64,000 bases of DNA from contig CM030360.1 of the NCBI GenBank assembly GCA_017893485.1, positions 17,097,971 to 17,161,970 on the forward strand. Reading direction: 5' to 3'. A program made the position numbers and the translations under genes. Below, piece by piece: positions 1 to 11,155 of this stretch (positions within the stretch are counted from its first letter, which is position 1; each line of letters starts with the position of its first letter). The notes under the pieces are model-generated. The model was given only the letters and a program-made list of their open reading frames with translations. It was not told the origin of the DNA and ran no database searches. This DNA is from Hemerocallis citrina. Lineage: Eukaryota; Streptophyta; Magnoliopsida; Asparagales; Asphodelaceae.

Positions 1-63
1 TTTGCGGTGGGGAGTTGGGTTTTCTTTTTCTTTTGTGAGTAACATCCTGCCAATGTTCTGCCT

Positions 64-967
64 CTACCCCAACCGGAGGTAGTCTCTCACCCTCCCTAGA
101 TCCATCGTTTGGACCCCTTCTTTGGGCCCATACAACGGTGGACCTTGGAGGGCTAGGGGCCGGGTTTCTTGGCGGTAGTTGGTGGGGGTTGTGGGAGGGG
201 GAAGCAAGAGGTTGGGGTTGGATTTGCTGGTTGGGTTCCACTGGGGGTGAGGTAGCACTTGGAGGTGAATGGTGGTGCATTGGCGCCATTGGTTTTGGGG
301 GGAGACTGGACGTGCGTGCTCTCTATGATTGTAGAGGTGCTGGTTAGGGTCCCCTGTGTTGGTTGGACTCACTGTGGTGATTTCTTGGTTCCCTGCGATG
401 GATTCTTGGTTCCCTGTGAGGATTGGGTTTATGAGTTGTATCACGGTAGCTTCTTTCTCTATTTCTTGAAAAAACGTCCCTGTGATTGTCCCTGAACTGC
501 ACTTCATTGTTGTAGTGTTGTTGATGCTGCTGAGCGTGATGCCGGCCCGCTGTGGGAGTTCTCTTACGCAGATACTGGCCAGTAGGAGGACCCCCACTTT
601 GGGCCCGTCCTCTCAGCTGTATCTCTACAGTAGGGCGATGATGAATTGGGCCTCTCCCCTCATGTCTAGGCTGTGCATTTCGATGTGCCCGCTGGGGGGA
701 GCTAGTGCCGCTGAGCCCCGAGGGTTCACCTTCTCTGTGGAAAGGTTTTGGAGTAGCGTTATGATTTGGGTTTGGGTTTGGGACCAGTGTGGTGGGTGAG
801 GTAGTCACAGTTTGAGGTTTGTGAGGGCTTGGTAGCTGAATATCGGAGGTTGGGGGGGTTGTTGTGGCTGTAGGGGTGTGGCAGACCCTCTCGTTGGGTT
901 CGCACCCCCTGAGTTCTAATTCCGAAAGCATAGCTGAAGTAGAGGGTTGATGGGGTGACGGTTGCAA
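64..967 (-). other. Proline-rich open region, unrecognised
   Basis: Two overlapping minus-strand frames stay open (64-597 and 344-967) in a stretch clearly richer in G+C than the DNA beyond 1200. The longer product is about 207 residues, rich in Pro, His, Asn, Thr and Arg, without a fold or motif that I recognise. Such composition occurs in linkers after the zinc knuckle of plant LINE ORF1 or gag proteins, but I see no CCHC knuckle, reverse transcriptase or protease nearby. It could equally be a fragment of a host gene or a chance open frame in GC-rich DNA. The region touches the window edge, so any parent element may lie outside. I assign no function. Confidence 0.25.
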
Positions 968-1120
968 TTGGTAGGGAAGAGGTCAGGTAGCAAAGCAAAG
1001 TGAAGGAAGAAAAGCAAAGTGAAGGTAGCAAAGCAGAGTCGAAGAAGAGGATCAGAGTGAAGGAAGCAAAGCAGAGTGAGTGAAGGTAGTAGAACAGATC
1101 CGAAGAAGAAGATTAGAGGA
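968..1120. repeat. Degenerate purine-rich tandem repeat
   Basis: Imperfect copies of a unit built on GCAAAGCAGAGTGAAGG alternate with GAAGAAGA-type spacers over about 150 bases. The copies differ by substitutions and small indels, so this is an old minisatellite. It has no coding potential. Confidence 0.6.
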
Positions 1121-1160
1121 GGAGGAGAGGGAGGAACCTGGGTGAGTCGGAACCGGAGTT

Positions 1161-2200
1161 CCGCAGCTGTGGGGAGTGGAGGTTTTCATTTTCAAGACAG
1201 GGGTGAATTCATTAATACATGTCGTTTTTAATGTTTATCCTTTTTATATAATTATTTTTTTTATTTTTCTCATTTTTAAATATTTTTAAATATTTTTTCT
1301 ATTACAAAATTCAAAATTGTTTTTTCTGTTTAATCCCCGTTTAAACGGAAAAAATCCTATTTGTGCCTGACCATGTCAATCCCGTTACGTTGTTGGAACC
1401 TTGGCTCCCTTCCATAATGATGTAAGTTGTATCCAAATGATTAGCGTCGGTTCTATAATTCATTTGTCCATATAATATTTTACTTTCTTAACCCGATGAC
1501 TCCCATCATGTTACGAGGGATTATGCTAGTCATCCAAATCAATGTCTTCCTTTGAACTATGCAATTCGGTAAGCACTGACTTTCATTTTCTTATTTTTAA
1601 AATTTAATTATGTACTATATATTAGATTTGTCCGTGGGGACGTTCCTACGGCACGTCTTCGAAACGATACAACATATGAAAAGTCTTGTTAACAGTAAAC
1701 AACAATTATATAGCTCAAGTTTGAATAGTAAGACAATAATTAGTTGCAAATAAAAGTCCATGTTTTCATTAGCATATGTTCAAAAATAATTATAAATGGG
1801 AGTGTAAAATTAAACTTCTTAGAACTTTGAGGGTGGAAAGATGAAATTTAACCGTTGATGAGATATTTTATATTTTCATTGTAACATGAGCAATAAAAAA
1901 AGATTAAAAATCAGAAAATTTACAAACCTGAAATCTGAAAATCTAAATTTCTGAGTAATTAGGGAGAGAAAGAAAGGGAGATAGAAAATATTTAAAAAGT
2001 GAAGAGAGAAGAGAGAGATAGAAATAAAGTGATGAGTTTTTTTAGTTTTAGGGAAAACTTTTGGGTTGGTGGGAGGGGGGACTTTTGGAGGGAAAATGTG
2101 TTTTGGGAGGGTGAATCTGGGTCTTTGATTTTGTTTTAATTGAAGGGAAGCCACTTGATAGCTTTTTTTTCAAATTACCTTGTTATATATATATATATAT
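1161..2200. other. AT-rich spacer, no gene seen
   Basis: Apart from homopolymer runs and a purine-rich tract near 1960-2110, I see no gene, terminal repeat or RNA gene. A short open minus frame at 1876-2154 is low-complexity and unconvincing. Confidence 0.5.
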
Positions 2201-2566
2201 AGAGAAATCTTCGGTTGCACACTACTTTGGTGAGCACTCCGTGAGCACTCACGAAATAGAGCACCTATGAAAAATCCGAACCGCTCATATTGTTCTATAT
2301 GCTTAAGATAGCCTAAAAATAAAAAATCAAGTAATTTGAAGTTCATTTGCCCATGATTTACATCATAACAAAATTGTATGGCTGAAAATTCTAACAACAT
2401 GATGGATGGGCAAATGAACTTCAAATTACTCGATTTTTTATTTTTAGGCTATCTTAGGCATATAGAACAATATGAACGGTTCGGATTTTTCATAGGTGCT
2501 CTACTTCGTGAGTGCTCATGGAGTGCTCACCAAAAGTAGTGTGCAACCGAAGGGGACTCTATATAG
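2201..2566. mobile_element. Fold-back MITE, copy 1
   Basis: Two long arms, about 2201-2380 and 2400-2566, are near-perfect reverse complements around a short loop. Each outer end carries CGGTTGCACACTACTTT and each inner part carries TTTGAAGTTCATTTGCCCAT. The element sits in a (TA)n tract, so the exact ends and the target duplication cannot be fixed. It has no coding capacity. The copy at 59957-60330 shares the terminal GTTGCACACTA block, the inner TTCATTTGCCCAT block and the loop motif AAAATTGTATGGCTGAAA, which makes this a family. The superfamily is not settled. Confidence 0.8.
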
Positions 2567-2569
2567 AGA

Positions 2570-2572
<3 letters not shown>

Positions 2573-2607
<35 letters not shown>
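2573..2607. repeat. (TA)n microsatellite
   Basis: An uninterrupted TA run directly follows fold-back MITE copy 1. It is a typical landing site for TA-preferring elements. Confidence 0.9.
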
Positions 2608-2609
<2 letters not shown>

Positions 2610-2823
2610 ATGAGGTAGCATATCCTACAATTTTTTGCTTTAAAAAAAAATTTATACAAGGACCTTCACCACCTTGATGTGCTTAATTGCTTATTCGTAA
2701 TTATCTACTATATATATATATTAATGAGGTAGGATATCCTACCATTTTCTGCTTTAAAAAAAAATTCTATGCAAGGACTTTCACCACCTTGATGTGCTTA
2801 ATTGCTTATTCGTAAGTATCTAC
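2608..2823. repeat. Tandem duplication of about 115 bp
   Basis: A block beginning ATGAGGTAG(C/G)ATATCCTAC and ending CTTATTCGTAA(T/G)(T/A)ATCTACT occurs twice, at about 2608-2709 and 2722-2823. A short (TA)n tract separates the copies, which differ at only a few positions. No gene is seen in it. Confidence 0.8.
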
Positions 2824-3764
2824 TCTTGTGCTCTCATTCCTTCAGTACCCAATGTAGTATTGCATCAAATTAACCATGACATCAATTTGGTTGTGTGGGT
2901 GGCATCCAAAGTGGTATGAGAGGGAGCATAATTTTTACACTAATATTTGTCTTCTACTTTTTGTTTGTATTTATTGTTTTTCAGGGTCGATTTGGAAGAA
3001 AGATGAGACTTATGTCTAAAACCTTTTTCACCCAGTAGAGGGGAAGATTTTTTAGGGCGATGGTCCTTCTGTGAGGAGCAGCTCCTTCGGAAGGATAGTA
3101 ATATCATGCATTCCACCCAGGCACATCAGCGGTTGAAGACCTCGAGGGTCTTTTCCTTTTCGCTGACAAATATGCTCTTGAAGAGTGGTGCTCGCTCTTC
3201 GTATATGTGATTTTTATCACATATTGCATTTTCTGTTTCTTTTCTTGGCTTGTTATGTATTTCGTCTTGTATCCTAATTTGCTTCAGTATTTAATAAATA
3301 AATAAAACTCACACTCTCAGCGTTCAAACAAATTTATTTCTAATTGTATAACAATTTAAATTTATTATTATTATTATTATTATTTTGATAAGAACATAAC
3401 TACACACTCATTCTGCTCCACTGATATGGAACTTGTGCAAGCAAGAATTTGACCCATCAGACTACAAACACACTTGGATCAAAGTTATTTGAGTTCTTCT
3501 ATGATGCAAACTCTTAACTATCTTAATCACTTTTAAACAGTCCTATAAAAGTTCAGTTAATTTCCAATTTCATTCAAATCAGGTTAGTTTCGATATTATC
3601 TTTTTAAACATGCCAATAAATACGGACCCACTACTTTGCCAGTTTTCCCTTTGTTGGAAAAATATTCTTATGATCACAATTGTATATGATTTAATATATG
3701 GAGTAAAACTAAACATTGGATCATCTCAAATAATGTGTTCAAAATTGAGATATCTTATAATCAA
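2824..3764. other. Spacer with (TTA)n tract, no gene identified
   Basis: A possible splice acceptor followed by a mixed-composition stretch lies at about 2980-3210, and a (TTA)n microsatellite at about 3361-3385. The 2980-3300 part resembles transcribed exon plus 3' UTR sequence, but I recognise no protein in any frame. Confidence 0.4.
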
Positions 3765-3999
3765 TCTCTACTATTTTAATGGGAGAATTGAGGTTTGTAA
3801 CAAACAAACCCTAACTTTGTAATTATATAAACACGTATAATATACATCCAAACTACATTCAACAAATATAAATGTGCACCGCACGTGTAGCCCAAATCAA
3901 AACATTCAAATATAAACTTTTTTTTCTTATTCGATATATATTCATTTAATTTGATGACTTTACTTTTTTTATACGTGCATCACACGTACATTATACTAG
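3765..3999 (+). mobile_element. Short non-autonomous Helitron
   Basis: The 5' end reads TCTCTACTATTTTAATGGG, the plant Helitron start TC, and follows a host A at 3764. The 3' end has a 6-bp hairpin (TACGTG, a short loop, CACGTA), then a short spacer and the terminal CTAG at 3996-3999, followed by a host T. Insertion between A and T, a TC start, a hairpin close to the end and a CTRR end are the defining Helitron marks. At 235 bp it has no room for the Rep/helicase gene and would need a helper. No TIR or target duplication is expected for this class. Confidence 0.75.
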
Positions 4000-4868
4000 T
4001 AGTTTTTAATTCCTTGATTTGGATTACTGAGTTATTGATTAAATAAAACAAAAACATCAAATTTTAATGACACATTGTAAAATTTCAACACTTCAACATC
4101 AAATTAAGATTGCAACATTATCTTTTCAAATAAGGAGACAAGCCGACCGGCTACTAACCCAAATCAACGAACACGTAAATCCACAAAACCTCTTTAATTT
4201 TTTCACAGCACGTGAACCCTTCATCGCGGTATGATGTTCCATGTGGACACGAGCGATAACGAAGTAATGTTTGATGTACCATGCACGCACCAAATAGAGT
4301 TCATACGTACATACAAACAAATGAAAAATACTGTAATCTCCTTATTAAAAAAATTTAAACATACAAATTTAAAAAGTCATGATGACTTTATATCCATAGT
4401 CAAATTTAGTCTAAGATATGTAACCCTAGTGGATGGTTGAAGAAATATTGATAAAAAAAAGAGAGGAATTTTCGATTAGAAAAATTTTTATGAGAAAAAT
4501 AGAATATTGGAGAAGAAATGTGAGAAAGAAATTAAGGAGATAATATTTCAAATGATGAAAATGTCCATTTTTTTCTTAATAAAATTTATCACCTATTAAA
4601 ATAAATATTATAAATCGTACGGTTGTGAGCAAATGCAGGATAGTTACAAAAAATATTAAAAAGTTATGTTAGTTGAGATTTTCATTCTAAAAATTTCTAA
4701 GTTATTTTTTGAACATTTTGCTCATATTGATTTTTTCTTCTTTTTGGCTAGAAGGAGATGATGAATCAAGGATGCATTCCTTGCACTCTCAGCTCTCAAA
4801 CAAAACAAACCCAACAAACATTACTCACACTGGCGTGAAATCCACAGCAACTGCAACTCCTCATCCTC
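4000..4868. other. AT-rich spacer, no gene seen
   Basis: Only short unconvincing frames occur here (for example 4231-4440). The last part, about 4750-4868, is less AT-rich and directly borders the Pong-type element. I see no terminal repeats or RNA gene. Confidence 0.45.
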
Positions 4869-4980
4869 TCAGAGCATCCACTGTCGTTCTGTATAAGTTT
4901 TCCATATTTAGCTTTTAGAGTTTAGCTTTTAGCAAATATCGCTGCTATCGTTATTTCTAAAATTCGATAAACTAATGAAT

Positions 4981-5325
4981 TGGACGGATCTTGTTCCTCC
5001 GTCTAACACTTTTTTGGTTTTTATTTTATTGAAAAAGAATGGACGGAGCTTCATCCTCCGTTTGAGAACTAAATTTTTTTTAATCTGAATTGTATTGGAC
5101 GGGGCTTGTTCATCCGTCTGTTGTTTTTTTTTTGTTCGTTGAAAACAATGAAAAAACAATTAAAAAACAACGAAAACAAGCCAGACAGATGATCTTCATC
5201 CGTCTGGTTTGTTTTCATGTTTATTTAAATTATTTTTTAAAGTTGTTGGCAAAATGACCGTTTTGCCCCTCCCTTCAAAAAATGCCAAAAACGGACCGGA
5301 CGGAATACCTTCATCTGTCTGGTCT
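4981..5325. promoter_or_regulatory. Left subterminal palindromic repeats
   Basis: Five imperfect inverted repeats of the type GGACGGA-(about 10)-TCCGTCT occur at about 4981, 5040, 5096, 5181 and 5293. Their centres often hold CTTGTTC or CTTCATC. Matching motifs near the right end of the element suggest binding sites for the Myb-like ORF1 protein or the transposase. That role is inference from position and symmetry. Confidence 0.6.
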
Positions 5326-5390
5326 GTTTTAAGTAAAAAAAAATTAAAGTGGAAATGTTAAATTACATTCAAGCCCCCATTCACCTCATC

Positions 5391-5403
5391 CTATATAAAT
5401 GCA
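5391..5403 (+). promoter_or_regulatory. TATA box of the PMD gene
   Basis: CCTATATAAATGC lies about 90 bases before the ATG at 5491, a usual plant distance once a short 5' UTR is allowed for. It sits between the subterminal repeats and the reading frame, so the PMD gene seems to have had its own promoter inside the transposon. Confidence 0.6.
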
Positions 5404-5490
5404 TACCTCTCACGCCAAATCTCCTCATCCATCTTCAGATTAAAAATTCCTCTTTACTCAAACTACTATCTTCGTATCTAACAAATAACA

Positions 5491-7573
5491 ATGTACATCC
5501 GAAGATATATTGGTAGAATAAAATCCACTATTCGCGGTGGATCTGATCATGGCAACACCAGTACGGAGGCTGAACAGATGACGGAATCTCGTGATTTTGC
5601 CAATCCGAGTTTGTGGAAATCAGTGGTTGATGACCGCCAACATCTGTGTCAGCTTATTACCGATCAGCCTGCAGGTGGATTTTGTAAATTTAGGGGAAAT
5701 TTGAGTGGTCCAATAAAGGCATACAAGCGATGTTCCTGTGTTCCATTAGTGAAGCAATTAATCAATCAAACCGGGTGACAACACTTATTCACAATAAATA
5801 CGAAAAAATCATCAATGAGGCTTGTGGCCTTGGTTGAGAGATGGTGGGATACTACACACACTTTTCATTTACCGTGTGGTGAGTTGGGATTCAACTCGTT
5901 AGATTGGACAATGCTAACGGGGTTATCGATCGGATTCGGTGAAGCCCCTCCATGCAATGATGAAGATTATCCCTTCGAAACTGTACAGTCTCGTTTTTTT
6001 CCTGAGATTACTGAAGCAGATTGGAAATCTTCAGCAATACGCAGTTCATTCCTGAAGAAGTATTTTCATAGCAACATGATCGAAACAACTCAAGTTGATG
6101 ATAATCTAACGTTGATGATCACAAGAGCGTTCTTTATGTTCTTTCTTTCAAAGTTTCTTTTCTCCAACGCTGCTTGCGTGATCAAATCTGGTTGGCTTGC
6201 AGCATTAGAAGATCTCAATAAAGTGGGTACATACGATTGGGGCGGCCAAGCAATGGTACTACTATATATGTCTCTAGATTCTTGCAGCAGAGTTAAAGTC
6301 AAGTCTTTTAACGGTCCATGGCAAGTACTAGAGGTAACATTAAATGTGTTTGAAAGCTATATATTAAACTAATTGATACAATTTGTTAGTATTTATTTGT
6401 AAACTAATATACCTCTTTCATCTACAGTATTAGGCTTATGAATATACAAGTATATGTGTTCCAATACCTGCATAAACGGAAGATATAACAGATGTTTTAA
6501 TGGCTTCCGATAAATGGCCCAAAATTACACGTTGGAACAAAGATCAATTGGATATTAATATAGCAGAGACAATTAGGTATAACATTGGCATCGCCAGACA
6601 TCAATTGGAGATGCGTTCTTCTGCACCTATTATTTAGCAGCCTTGTACGAGATTGAGGTACGAGGCTGAGCATGAAGTGCATAATGCGAACATACTATCT
6701 CAGCACCGAGTTATTTTTTAGTACTGCTCGCAGGTAAAATTTTCCATTTTTGCAATGCTTTTTATTGATCTTAATTTATTATTGAATGCATCACCCTGAA
6801 ACAGTTGTATGTGTGCTTGAAAATATGTATACGAGTCAGGGTGTATGGTATCTTGGTGATCGTTGTTATCGCAAAATTATGGGATTTATTACTATCCCAA
6901 TTGACCCACCAAAATTTGTGCCTCGAATATTACCACAAGATTTTTTCCACCTATTGACGCGTCAGTATTGGTCTGGCTTGTACCACAAAAGAGATACGAT
7001 AAGTATTGGGGAAAGGTATCAATAGGTGCTACTATGCCGACTATGTCGCATGGTACGAATGTAGATTTTATTGGTCCAGCTAGCATTAGTGATCCAAATG
7101 CTCAATTGCCCTTCCCTGCTTCTCCTTTTTGGGCACCATCAGAGTATACAACAGAAACAAATAGACATGTTCCTCCAGTACATGGCGAATGTGTAGTTGA
7201 GGTTTCACTTTTTGCAGGTGGTACAGTTACGAGAATTATCAAAGAGGGATCTTGTAATTTGGAGCCTCACGGTGTAATATCATATGTGAGCAGACCTCAT
7301 AACATTTTCCATCGATATTCAAATTTCATTTAGACTACGATGAGTTTTTTCCTATTTTTATAATTTACCAACAATAATTGTAGGAGAAGTTATACCAACG
7401 GTACCAAGAGTCGACTTATAACGAAGGCCAACCAAGGCGATTCATAATGACAGACAATGTGTTGAAAGTATCTATTCCCGCTCAAGTATTTACTGGGAGA
7501 AGAAGTGTTTTTGATCATCGTCATCTTCTGGCAGGAGAAGTGTTTCTACCGATCGACCATCAACTTCTGGTAT
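5491..7573 (+). pseudogene. Plant mobile domain (PMD, MAIN-like) gene, decayed
   Basis: The open frame at 5815-6372 carries LVERWWDTTHTFHLPCGE followed by LDWTMLTGLSIG. This is the hallmark core of the plant mobile domain found in MAIN and MAIL1. The frame at 5491-5778 supplies the leader, but frames must switch near 5770-5830. A likely intron (about 6334-6426, GT...CTACAG) joins VLE to Y*AYEY, where a TAG stands at the Trp expected in WAYEY. More stops follow in the exon to about 6730. A later exon (6786-7025) reads GVWYLGDRCYRKI, another PMD-like block, and a last exon starts near 7382. Host PMD proteins act in genome stability and silencing, and related domains occur in transposons. Introns argue for an origin as a normal gene rather than a retrocopy. 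Domain identity is strong; the exon limits are my inference. Confidence 0.75.
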
Positions 7574-8077
7574 GAGAAGTCTTCAATCGACACCGAAATA
7601 CGTGCCAAATACACAGTTTGATAACGAGGACTAGCATTTGTAAATAATGTTTAATGTGAACGTGTATTCATTATTTATTGTTTAATTAATGTTTCACCTA
7701 GGTGATCAGTGTTGTCTAGTTTTGTTTTTTTAATGCTTAATGTTTAATTAATGCTTAATGCTTAATGAACGTGTATTCTAGTTTGATGTGATCTAGTTGA
7801 AATGAGTACATATGGTCAAAAATGTCATTCAAACTAAACCTTACATGATAACTTTATGTCATGTTGTGTTTTTTTGGACAAGAGAATATGATTACCCTTG
7901 GTTTATACGGGTGGCGTGGACAAGGGAATATCACTACCCTACATTAGCTTTTAGACTTTAACCCTACATTTACATACGACAACCACGACCGTCAACTTTA
8001 TACCCATCTTCTTTAGTCATGTATCACTTTATGTCATATAAAGTGGCACATGGACAGACACTGTGTTGAAAATCCCC

Positions 8078-8088
8078 TATATATTCTA
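8078..8088 (+). promoter_or_regulatory. TATA box of the Pong-type transposase
   Basis: CCTATATATTC lies about 35-45 bases upstream of the transposase ATG at 8121. This spacing would give a very short leader, so the site is plausible but unproven. Confidence 0.45.
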
Positions 8089-8120
8089 CAATATCCTCCA
8101 ATTTCTTCTTTCATTTAGCA

Positions 8121-9407
8121 ATGGCTGAATTTAGTTCATCTTCTTCGTCTACTTCATCAGACGAAGAATCCGAGCAATTCGGGCAACTAGCCATGTTGGG
8201 AAGACGTGTTCACCAGAACATGCAAATTTTCTCCATGGCATTTCAACAAAGCCAACAAATAAACCACCGGAGATATATACGTCGTGAAAGAGAAGATGGG
8301 GACATGCGTCTTCGAAGAGATTATTTTGCTGAGAATCCAATTTATGGCGACAACCTATTCCAACGTCGATTTTGTTTGCGGCGAGTTTTATTCCAACGTA
8401 TTTTGAAAGCAACTGTTAACTACGAAGAATTCTTCCAACAACGAATGGATGCAACAAGATGGTTTATCTCCCTATCAAAAAATCATTGCTACTATACGTT
8501 GCTTGGCTTACGGATCATCAGACCGATTCAATCGATGAGTACGTGCGAATTGGAGAGACTACTGTTTTGAAAACAGTACGTCGTTTTCGTGTGGCTATTA
8601 TGAACATGTTCGGACCTCAATATTTGCGGGCTCCAACCGCTGCTGATATTCGAAGACTAATTGAAGAAAATAAAGCTCGCGGGTTTCCAGGTATGTTAGG
8701 TAGTGTTGATTGCATGTATTGGGCTTGGAAAAATTGTTCTCAGCATGGCATGGCCAGTATACTAGACACGTTCGGGAGCCAACCATTATTCTTGAAGCAG
8801 TTGTATCTTATGACCTATGGTTCTGACATTCATTTTTCGGAATTTGAGGATGCAATAATGATCTTAACATGCTCAACCGGTCCACATTATTTAATGATTT
8901 TCTTGATAGGTATGCACCACCCGCGAATTTCACTATCAACAATAACAACTACAACATGGGGTACTATATAGCTGATGGTATTTATCCCCCGTTGGCTGCC
9001 ATAGGCAAAACATAATCAGCAGAAGATACTCAAAAGAAAAATTTTTTGGCCCAGATACAAGAAGCTGGAAGAAAGGATGTTGAACGCGGATTCGGGGTTT
9101 ACAGACACGATTTGCAATTGTAAGAGGTCCAGCACGGTTCTGGAAAGCCGACAGTCTATCTTATATAATGAAGACAAGTATTATTTTACACAATATGATT
9201 GTTGAGGACGAACGAGGTGAAGCACTTGAAGATTATGACTACAACTAAAGTGCGGACTCTACCTTCAGCGTACCAAGCAGAACCGGAGCTTCAACAAGTA
9301 CCTCCAGATTAGCACGCAATGTAAAACTACATGATACACAGAAACATCATCAACTACAACAAGATTTGGTGGAGCACATATGGAACGAATATGGAGATGA
9401 GTTTTAG
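8121..9407 (+). pseudogene. Pong-type (PIF/Harbinger) DDE transposase, frameshifted
   Basis: The protein starts MAEFSSSSSS and runs into HRRYIRREREDGDMRLRRDY, the standard opening of plant Harbinger transposases (DDE_Tnp_4 family). The next blocks are YVRIGETTVLKTVRRF and RGFPGMLGSVDCMYWAWKNC, with the first catalytic Asp in GSVDCM. After frame changes come SYDLWF, HSFFG, NNDLN and MGYYIADGIYP, then KDVERGFGV with the catalytic Glu and FAIVRGPARFW. Breaks: frame changes near 8457 and 8521; at least one after 8730; TGA for a Trp in the DLWFW block; a second stop two codons after HSFFG; TAA after IGKT near 9013; a frame slip near 9100; and TAA at 9246-9248 before the C-terminal DLVEHIWNEYGDEF ending at 9407. 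All catalytic regions can be traced, so this was a full-length enzyme that later decayed. Confidence 0.88.
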
Positions 9408-9756
9408 AAAAATATGGTATTTGTGGTTTAGAGTCATTTGTAAGAAAATTATCTTTTTTAATGTTTAACTTAGAGCCAGTGACTTAAACATTAGAATCAG
9501 TGACTAAAAATATGTTATTTGTATTTGTGTTTTTTATTCTATCTTCATAATTTATATTCTGTATTGTTTAATCTAGAATCAAGCAAAATGTATGGATATA
9601 CTTGGAAGAGACATCAATTTAGTCTCTAATAATTTAAACTGAAATAGAAACTTCTTAATAAGTAGTGGAACACAAAGCAACTATATAACTGAAAATAAGC
9701 AGGATACAAGGGATATTGCAACATAAATGAATGCAGCATTGATACAAAAAATTAAA

Positions 9757-10681
9757 CTATTTGTAACCACGACTTTTCATAATTTCATGTTGTCTACACA
9801 TGAAATAAGTACGTTGAGTCTCGGGTAAGTTGCTGATGTCCAAACTCATTATGCGGTCTTCCTCTTTTCTTTTTTTTCATTTCGTGCTCTTCTTGTTTCA
9901 TTTCGTGCTCTTTTTGTTTTATCACAAGCTTCTTTTCCGTTGCCATCGTCAGCCTATCTTGTGACTCCTTAAACATATTGTTAAATGTTCTAGTCTCGAG
10001 AATCATTTCAGAAAATTGAGCTGATTCAATCGGTCTTTTCCCTTTTCTCTTCTTCCTTTTATGGCCGGGTGGTCGGGAGAGGGCTGGAGGAGAATCCAAA
10101 TCAGTCAGTATATTTGTATCCCAGTCTTGCATTGCTGGCATCCGTATTGTGCTACCGTCTTCACCAAATTGAGGGGTTCGTCCTGATTCGAAGACACGCA
10201 TTGTACGTAGCGAAAATTTTGGTTGATCTTTAAGGACCTCATAACATTCTTTAAATTTAAATGCTTTCCCAGATGATCACATGTATTCCACTCTTGCTTC
10301 GCATAACTATAAAAATAGTAAATAAACTTGTGTTATAAATTATTATACTTGTATTCAAAAAATTTAAATATGGTAAATTATACATACTTTATCCGCCTCA
10401 GTTGTTCTGCTTGCAGCTCTGTTTGTTACACTGCTCAACTTCGCAATGAACAAAGAAACAGATTTAGCAATTGCACAAAAATGACTAGAAAGAGAGCCAG
10501 CTGTCCGGTCGGTTGGAGTGCCTAGTAGAGTTTTAAATGTGGTAAATACTCGATCCCAAAATTGTGTACCGGATTGATCGTTACCGGTCAATGGATCGTG
10601 AGTAATAGAAACCCAGCTTTGGGAAAGAATAACATCTTCATAAGATGTGTATGTCCTGCCCCTATTACTATGGGTTGCCAT
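9757..10681 (-). pseudogene. Pong-type ORF1 (Myb-like DNA-binding protein), frameshifted
   Basis: Exon 1 (10388-10681) reads RGRTYTSYEDVILSQSWVSI and then QFWDRVFTTF and RTTEADK. This is the Myb/SANT-like domain of the Pong ORF1 protein, which acts with the transposase. A GTATGT donor follows TEADK, and an acceptor (TTTTTATAG) lies near 10307. Exon 2 opens YAKQEWNTCDHLGK, slips frame, and continues KFKECYEVLKDQPKF. It then passes through RPPGHKRKKRKGKR, the basic NAM-associated C-terminal region, and a charged EKK-rich coil. A further slip near 9845 restores RIMSLDISNLPETQ and a natural stop at 9757-9759. It is convergent with the transposase, about 350 bp apart. Confidence 0.85.
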
Positions 10682-10824
10682 TACTCAAATTTAATTTGTA
10701 TTTGGAAGATAGATAGAATGATAGTGACAGAGAAGCTTAGATAGAAATAAAGAGAAAGAAAGGCATAGATAGAGAAAAGGAGACAGAGAAATTTAGTTTT
10801 TACATGAGCGGAGTGGAGTACCAA

Positions 10825-10836
10825 ATATATATATAC
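10825..10836 (-). promoter_or_regulatory. Possible TATA element of ORF1
   Basis: A TATATATAT tract lies about 145 bases upstream of the ORF1 start on the minus strand. AT-rich surroundings make it weak evidence by itself. Confidence 0.35.
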
Positions 10837-11010
10837 TGTATTTGAAAATTGTAACTGTTAAAAAAAATAATTTTTTAAATAATCAAGTGTCGTTGGATTT
10901 TAAAAAAATAATAATAAATTAAATCATCCGTTGGAGATGAGTACTTTACACTCGTTGGAGATTAAGGGGTAAATGTGTCATTTCGGTCAAAGCTATAGAA
11001 TAAAGTGGAA

Positions 11011-11155
11011 TTGAGGGACGGATGAAGTTCAATTGTCTCTCATCCACATATTTAATAAATATGGTTTACTATATAAATATAACTCGATGAGAGACGGAAC
11101 ACTCTCATATGTTTTTATTTTTATTTATCCACAGACGGCACTACTTCATCCGTCA
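11011..11155. promoter_or_regulatory. Right subterminal palindromic repeats
   Basis: Three motifs matching the left set occur: GGGACGGATGAAG at about 11014, GAGACGGAACACTCTC at about 11090, and CAGACGGCACTACTTCATCC at about 11132. Their presence at both ends supports a role in transposition complex assembly. Confidence 0.55.
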
